A stretch of DNA of 10,240 nt from contig JAGLDT010000045.1 of the NCBI GenBank assembly GCA_023145485.1, positions 1-10,240 on the forward strand, written 5' to 3'. The DNA comes from Cocleimonas sp. (lineage in GTDB: Bacteria; Pseudomonadota; Gammaproteobacteria; Thiotrichales; Thiotrichaceae). The notes beneath the pieces were generated by a model, which saw only the letters and a program-made list of their open reading frames with translations, was not told the DNA's origin and did not search any database. Below are positions 7,242-10,240 of this stretch, piece after piece. A program made the position numbers and the translations under genes. Each line of letters opens with the position of its first letter. Within the stretch, counting starts at the first letter, position 1.

Positions 7242-7471
7242 AGGAGAATATCGTTTATTTAGGAAAGAGGGATTGTGAGTGACTTTCTAAGCGATAATAT
7301 CAGGTTTCCTATTCTCAAAGCGATGAGCAAATCAGTCTTAATCTGTTTGTAATATTGAAAAGAGAATCTGTTCTCGGATAGCCACCTAGTTTATTAGAAG
7401 TTTCACGTCTATACTTATTCTTTTATCCCCATTTGAATTTCCCTATTCTAACTCAACGTTCTAATTTTAAA
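7242..7471. promoter_or_regulatory. Divergent intergenic region between purC and the desaturase gene
   Basis: About 230 bp that must hold the promoters for both directions. On the plus strand TATACT (7410-7415) is a good -10 box, but the -35 region 17 bp upstream (TAGTTT) is poor; transcription from it would leave about 50 bases before ATG 7472. On the minus strand TATTAT-like bases near 7290 (rc of ataata) are the only weak -10 for purC. GAGAA-tctg-TTCTC (7362-7375) is a small perfect inverted repeat that could be an operator. No terminator or RNA gene is seen. Confidence 0.35.
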
Positions 7472-8233
7472 ATGCAGACATTTAGCGCATACAATGCAAA
7501 TAATAGCGATGCTATTGAATATCAAGTCAAAATTATTCTTTTTACTTTCGGCATTTATGCCTGTTTTGGTGCTTATGTACTAGATTGGCTCGGACTATGG
7601 TGGATGGTGGCTATTGTGTCGGTCTTAGTGACCCGTTGGATGATTGCTTTTCATGAGCTATTCCATTTAAAAAAAGCAGAGGACCTTGATTACATCACAC
7701 GTTTAGTCCCTATTCCCTTTGCCCCCATTAACCTTGGCTATCGTGAATATCGCGCTATACATATTGGTCATCATCAACATACTGCCACTCCACAAGACCC
7801 TGATGCATTCCATATATTAGGAGGTTCATTAAAGGCTTTTATTGGTGCCGTGACTCAGCATGAACAGGCTACCTTCCGTTATATTTCAGCACATGGGGTT
7901 TCTGGGGAATTAGCCGTGATGATGATTATTCGCTTCTCACTTTTTGTTAGCATGTTTGCCTTATCACCCTCTGCCTTTTTGATATGGTGGCTCGTTTTGC
8001 GGATCACCTATATTATTAACGACTTTGTCTTTTTTCATATTGTTCATTATCGCTCAGGTGTAAGTGGTACTTTTCCTCTTCCACTACCTTCCTTTATTAA
8101 GTTTCCAGCCTTATTGGTTTATGGCATAGATGTTGTTTATGCAACGATGCACCATGAGACTCACCACCATTATTCAAAAATTGCTGCCAAGCATTTACCG
8201 TTAGTAACAAAAAAAATACAACCATCTAAATGA
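7472..8233 (+). CDS. Membrane fatty-acid-desaturase-like di-iron protein
   Basis: An integral membrane protein of the fatty acid desaturase/hydroxylase superfamily. The histidine boxes are visible: HELFH (61-65), HIGHHQH (97-103) and HHETHHH (227-233), with an extra HIVH (189-192); these bind two irons for O2-dependent desaturation, hydroxylation or ketolation. Hydrophobic stretches at about 20-58 and 148-190 would give four membrane passes. At 253 residues it is short for a fatty-acyl desaturase but within the superfamily, so the substrate (fatty acid or another lipid) is not decided. An in-frame TTG at 7433 would add 13 residues; I prefer ATG 7472 because the best -10 box (7410-7415) leaves almost no leader for the TTG, though neither start has a clear Shine-Dalgarno. 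It is transcribed away from purC. No ferredoxin or reductase gene is adjacent. Confidence 0.85.
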   Translation: MQTFSAYNANNSDAIEYQVKIILFTFGIYACFGAYVLDWLGLWWMVAIVSVLVTRWMIAFHELFHLKKAEDLDYITRLVPIPFAPINLGYREYRAIHIGHHQHTATPQDPDAFHILGGSLKAFIGAVTQHEQATFRYISAHGVSGELAVMMIIRFSLFVSMFALSPSAFLIWWLVLRITYIINDFVFFHIVHYRSGVSGTFPLPLPSFIKFPALLVYGIDVVYATMHHETHHHYSKIAAKHLPLVTKKIQPSK

Positions 8234-8369
8234 AGAATAAAGGATATTAATCCATGTTATTACCCCTACCATTTCAGATGAATGGCCTCCCCATTTAGCC
8301 ATAAATTATGTTATTATTTTCATTAAAATCATAAATATAAATAATTTTAATTAAATAGGAGTAATGAAT
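8234..8369. other. AT-rich gap upstream of the hemerythrin-like gene
   Basis: A weak hairpin AATGG-cctcc-CCATT (8281-8295), followed by AT-rich sequence, might end the desaturase transcript, but it lacks a clean T run. From about 8300 to 8356 the sequence is almost all A and T, like an UP-element or bendable promoter region for the gene at 8370; I cannot place -35/-10 boxes with confidence. AGGAG at 8357-8361 is the ribosome site. Confidence 0.3.
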
Positions 8370-8972
8370 ATGCTTAGCTTTATAAGGCATTTATTTTTTT
8401 TAGTTTGCGAACAATTAAACCTTAAATGTAAAAAAAGAAAAAATGATTCTGACCATTCAATTAAAATAAAAAAAGAAAATAAAGTAATAATTTATAACTC
8501 AGAATTAATTCGTGTTCTAGAAAAAGATCATCAGGTATTGCTCTCTCTTCATGCTTACCTTATGAAATGTGCAATTAATAAAGAATATGAGTCACTAGTA
8601 AGAGCAATGAATGATTTTTCTTCAATACTAGCAACACATTTAAGAAAAGAAAGCATAGACCTTTATATGTATCTTGAGTTTATTGTTGTTAAGGCAGATG
8701 AAACAGATACCCGTGAGACATTTCGTTCTTTTCGCCTAGAGATGAAGAAAATTTCCATTCAGGTCTCCTCAATACTTCATCACTATGAAAACACACCGGT
8801 TACTGATCAAACAGTTGAAAAATTCCTAATAGATTTTAAAGAATTAGGAGAGATTCTAGTTGATAGAATCAAAAGAGAAGAAAAAATACTTTATCCGATT
8901 TACATAAATTTAAAAAAAGAAGAAGATGGTCAGTTAAAAAAAGAACCCTCAATATCCCAACTACCTGTTTAG
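8370..8972 (+). CDS. Hemerythrin-like (HHE-type) four-helix protein
   Basis: About 200 residues, all-helical in appearance. The core (about 45-185) follows the hemerythrin-like pattern: LEKDHQVLLSLHAYL (helix 1, two His), a helix ending in ATHLRKESIDLYMYL (His and Glu ligand positions), SSILHHYENT, and RIKREEKILYPIY at the end. In the last motif the usual HxxxEE His is an Arg, so the metal site, if any, is not the classical one. Bacterial hemerythrin-like proteins bind O2, NO or iron or act as sensors; the role here is unknown. The N-terminal 40 residues are Lys-rich with a short hydrophobic patch (FIRHLFFLVC). An ATG at 8364 is only 2 bases from AGGAG, whereas ATG 8370 is 8 bases away, so 8370 is preferred. 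Base composition is more AT-rich than the neighbours, with many AAA/AAT/ATA codons, which may mean different ancestry. Confidence 0.75.
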   Translation: MLSFIRHLFFLVCEQLNLKCKKRKNDSDHSIKIKKENKVIIYNSELIRVLEKDHQVLLSLHAYLMKCAINKEYESLVRAMNDFSSILATHLRKESIDLYMYLEFIVVKADETDTRETFRSFRLEMKKISIQVSSILHHYENTPVTDQTVEKFLIDFKELGEILVDRIKREEKILYPIYINLKKEEDGQLKKEPSISQLPV

Positions 8973-8991
8973 GATGTTCCAAGTAATTAAG

Positions 8992-9159
8992 TTACTCGCT
9001 TTGTGTAAGATTTTTATTTCGTATTGAATGCTCTAGGCACTCAATCGCTTTCTCCCAAATAGGGGTAAAATGTAGCAATTCAGAGTATTCACCCAAAATT
9101 GCTCCGCGCCATAAATGAATTATTTCAAGCACAAAAAATCGGCGTGGTTCGTGGTTCAT
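8992..9159 (-). pseudogene. Short ORF (55 codons), probable C-terminal remnant cut by the repeat element
   Basis: ATG 9159 to TAA 8992-8994 encodes 55 residues that look protein-like (LEIIHLWRGAILGEYSELL, then FTPIWEKAIECLEHSIRN), amphipathic and with ordinary codons, convergent to the hemerythrin-like gene and only 19 bp past its stop. There is no Shine-Dalgarno, and the first six or seven codons lie inside the left inverted repeat of the element at 9141-9343, which also supplies an in-frame stop 18 bases upstream. The simplest reading is the tail of a longer minus-strand gene broken by insertion; alternatively it is a small gene. I do not recognise the family. Confidence 0.35.
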
Positions 9160-9343
9160 AGCAAGGTAACACTTTTATATTTAGCTCTAGTACAAAAAAC
9201 AGTAACTTCTCATAATCCACAGGCACGTTTAAAATCAATAGGTTGCGCTGGTGCAAAAACAGTCAAATTTATTTTTAATCTGTATTTGGTCTGTTTTAAA
9301 ATAAAAAAGTGTTACCTTGTACTAGCTATTGTTGAACCACGCC
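9141..9343. mobile_element. MITE-like segment bounded by imperfect inverted repeats
   Basis: The ends are inverted copies: GGCGTGGTTC (9141-9150) against GAACCACGCC (9334-9343), and further in CAAGGTAACACTTTT (9162-9176) against its reverse complement (9305-9319). The spacing between the two blocks differs (11 versus 14 bp). The left end also has a tandem GTGGTTC repeat (9144-9150, 9151-9157), and TAGC/TAGTACAA motifs recur on both sides. The roughly 200-bp interior has no transposase and no supported gene; the open frame across it (9115-9375, plus) lacks a ribosome site and reads through both repeats. Size and structure suit a non-autonomous element moved by a transposase elsewhere, or a large hairpin repeat. 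I see no convincing target-site duplication, so the exact borders are uncertain. Confidence 0.5.
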
Positions 9344-9393
9344 AAAACTTTTCCTACCCCTATAGAAAAATTTAGTAACGAGAGAAACCCCAA

Positions 9394-9408
9394 ATACTTA
9401 AAAAGTAT
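9394..9408. repeat. Small perfect inverted repeat ATACTT-aaa-AAGTAT
   Basis: A 6-bp inverted repeat with a 3-base centre, about 120 bp before the start at 9529 and 60-80 bp before its candidate promoter. It could be a regulator site or chance in AT-rich DNA; there is no T run to make it a terminator. Confidence 0.25.
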
Positions 9409-9466
9409 CCTTTCATCCTTACAAATACCGTACATCAGAAAAATAATCGCGATAAATATTATTTTT

Positions 9467-9496
9467 TATACAAATTGAATAAGCATTTTTTATACT
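9467..9496 (+). promoter_or_regulatory. Candidate promoter for the gene at 9529
   Basis: TATACA (9467-9472) and TATACT (9491-9496) are separated by 18 bp. The -10 matches the sigma-70 consensus at five of six positions and the -35 at four. A start near 9503 would leave a leader of about 25 bases with AAGG (9517-9520) as ribosome site. The surroundings are very AT-rich, so chance matches are likely. Confidence 0.35.
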
Positions 9497-9528
9497 TTCC
9501 CTTTATCAAGGTTATTAAGGGCAAAGCA

Positions 9529-10240
9529 ATGATAAGTTTATCTGAAGAAAACAATCTCATTATCGACTATACACACATAGTGGGACATTCTTGCGTGGTT
9601 ACTTTTACCTCTTGGGAAAGTGGTATTTTATGGACAAATATTCTGGAAAATAATCGCACCGTTCACGCTAACTTTCTTGATGATCCCTCATTATCACTTT
9701 CTATTGTTCACGATAGCCACGAAGCCGAGCAATGGATTGATAAAATCCCAAAAAATCTAATGGCTAAATTACTCGATTATGAAAAAATTCATCACACATC
9801 CATTTACTCTTTGCTTTGTCTTTTAAATCGCTGTCAAAGTGCGGTTGATCTCTTCATTAGTAGCCCATTGCTAATGGCTATCGTTATGCATTCAGCAAAG
9901 AAAAATAAATGGAGTGAGGAAACTACCGCCAATTTATTGCTAAAAAAGAGAATAAAAATACTCGAAGCCTGTGGATTTTCAGGCGATAAATCAACCTTGA
10001 AAATTATCAATAAAATATCTTATACGTCATTTAATCCACATAAATATCAACTAATGCAAACTATTTTAGCATTACCCGATAAACATCTTTTTAATCATTT
10101 ACCTTATATAGACTTTAGGTTATTTCACCTACTGATTAGCCACCCTCAATTATTATCAAGTAGGTTATTACACAGCTACCAAGCAGAATGGCCCATTACA
10201 AAATTTAAAATGCTCTATGCTGATATTGGTAGAATGGCAG
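9529..10240 (+). CDS. Hypothetical protein, C-terminal part outside window
   Basis: ATG 9529 opens a frame that stays open to the window edge for 237 codons; AAGG lies 8 bases upstream. The predicted protein is cytoplasmic in look: no signal peptide or membrane segment. The first ~75 residues alternate strand-like stretches (HSCVVTFTSWESGILW, LSLSIVHDSHEAEQWI). From about residue 80 it becomes a helical, Leu-rich region with repeated patterns of leucines and HP or SP turns (SSPLLMAIVMHSA, KKRIKILEACGF, LFHLLISHPQLLSSRLL), like a helical-repeat or bundle scaffold. The KKRIKILEACGF segment after a WSEE helix gives a conserved-looking block, but I cannot name the family securely. No neighbour to its right is visible and the segment before it is the repeat element, so context says little. 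It is a real gene by length, start site and codon use. Confidence 0.75.
   Translation, partial: MISLSEENNLIIDYTHIVGHSCVVTFTSWESGILWTNILENNRTVHANFLDDPSLSLSIVHDSHEAEQWIDKIPKNLMAKLLDYEKIHHTSIYSLLCLLNRCQSAVDLFISSPLLMAIVMHSAKKNKWSEETTANLLLKKRIKILEACGFSGDKSTLKIINKISYTSFNPHKYQLMQTILALPDKHLFNHLPYIDFRLFHLLISHPQLLSSRLLHSYQAEWPITKFKMLYADIGRMA

Noticed and set aside
8982..8996. Hairpin AGTAA-ttaag-TTACT after the hemerythrin-like gene as a terminator
   Set aside because: The stem is short and AT-only apart from one pair, with no T run immediately after it; too weak to call.
9133..9352. Target-site duplication flanking the element (A-rich runs on both sides)
   Set aside because: The flanks (aaaaaatc and aaaactttt) share only a run of A, which is expected by chance in this AT-rich DNA.
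9115..9375. 86-codon plus-strand frame across the inverted-repeat element
   Set aside because: It has no ribosome site, crosses both repeats and the antisense ORF, and its composition looks accidental.

Overview
This is an AT-rich stretch of a Gram-negative chromosome. A type II secretion inner-membrane protein (GspC), an ApbE flavinylation lipoprotein and several Sec-type signal peptides show a double-membrane cell. The general look of the GspC, ApbE, desaturase and hemerythrin-like proteins suggests a gammaproteobacterium, possibly in or near the Thiotrichales or Methylococcales, but the sequence alone does not fix the genus.

Layout. Positions 1-2921 (minus strand) hold a tight four-gene cassette, read right to left: a PDZ protein, an alpha-carbonic-anhydrase-like protein, a second PDZ protein paralogous to the first, and a Tyr/Pro/Gln-rich protein that runs off the left edge. 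Gaps are 9, 13 and 33 bp, and all four products have N-terminal export signals. A regulatory gap of about 295 bp (2922-3216) carries nested palindromes. Positions 3217-7241 (minus) hold a second gene string: purC (purine synthesis), a UDP-glucuronate 4-epimerase-like gene joined by a GTGA overlap, gspC, and apbE overlapping the end of gspC. From 7472 the plus strand carries a membrane fatty-acid-desaturase-like gene, then a very AT-rich hemerythrin-like gene. Positions 8992-9375 hold a short minus-strand ORF, probably a gene remnant, and a roughly 200-bp segment bounded by inverted repeats that looks like a non-autonomous (MITE-like) element. A plus-strand gene of unknown function starts at 9529 and runs off the right edge.

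How the genes fit. The purC-epimerase-gspC-apbE string is a mixed housekeeping and envelope operon with no single obvious pathway. The left cassette is the most interesting part: four exported proteins with paralogous PDZ proteins bracketing a carbonic-anhydrase fold that has lost two of its three zinc-binding histidines and the proton-shuttle histidine. It therefore looks like a structural or binding module in the periplasm or on an envelope surface, not a CO2-hydration enzyme. A role in coating a periplasmic inclusion or mineral, or in extracellular structure, is speculation.
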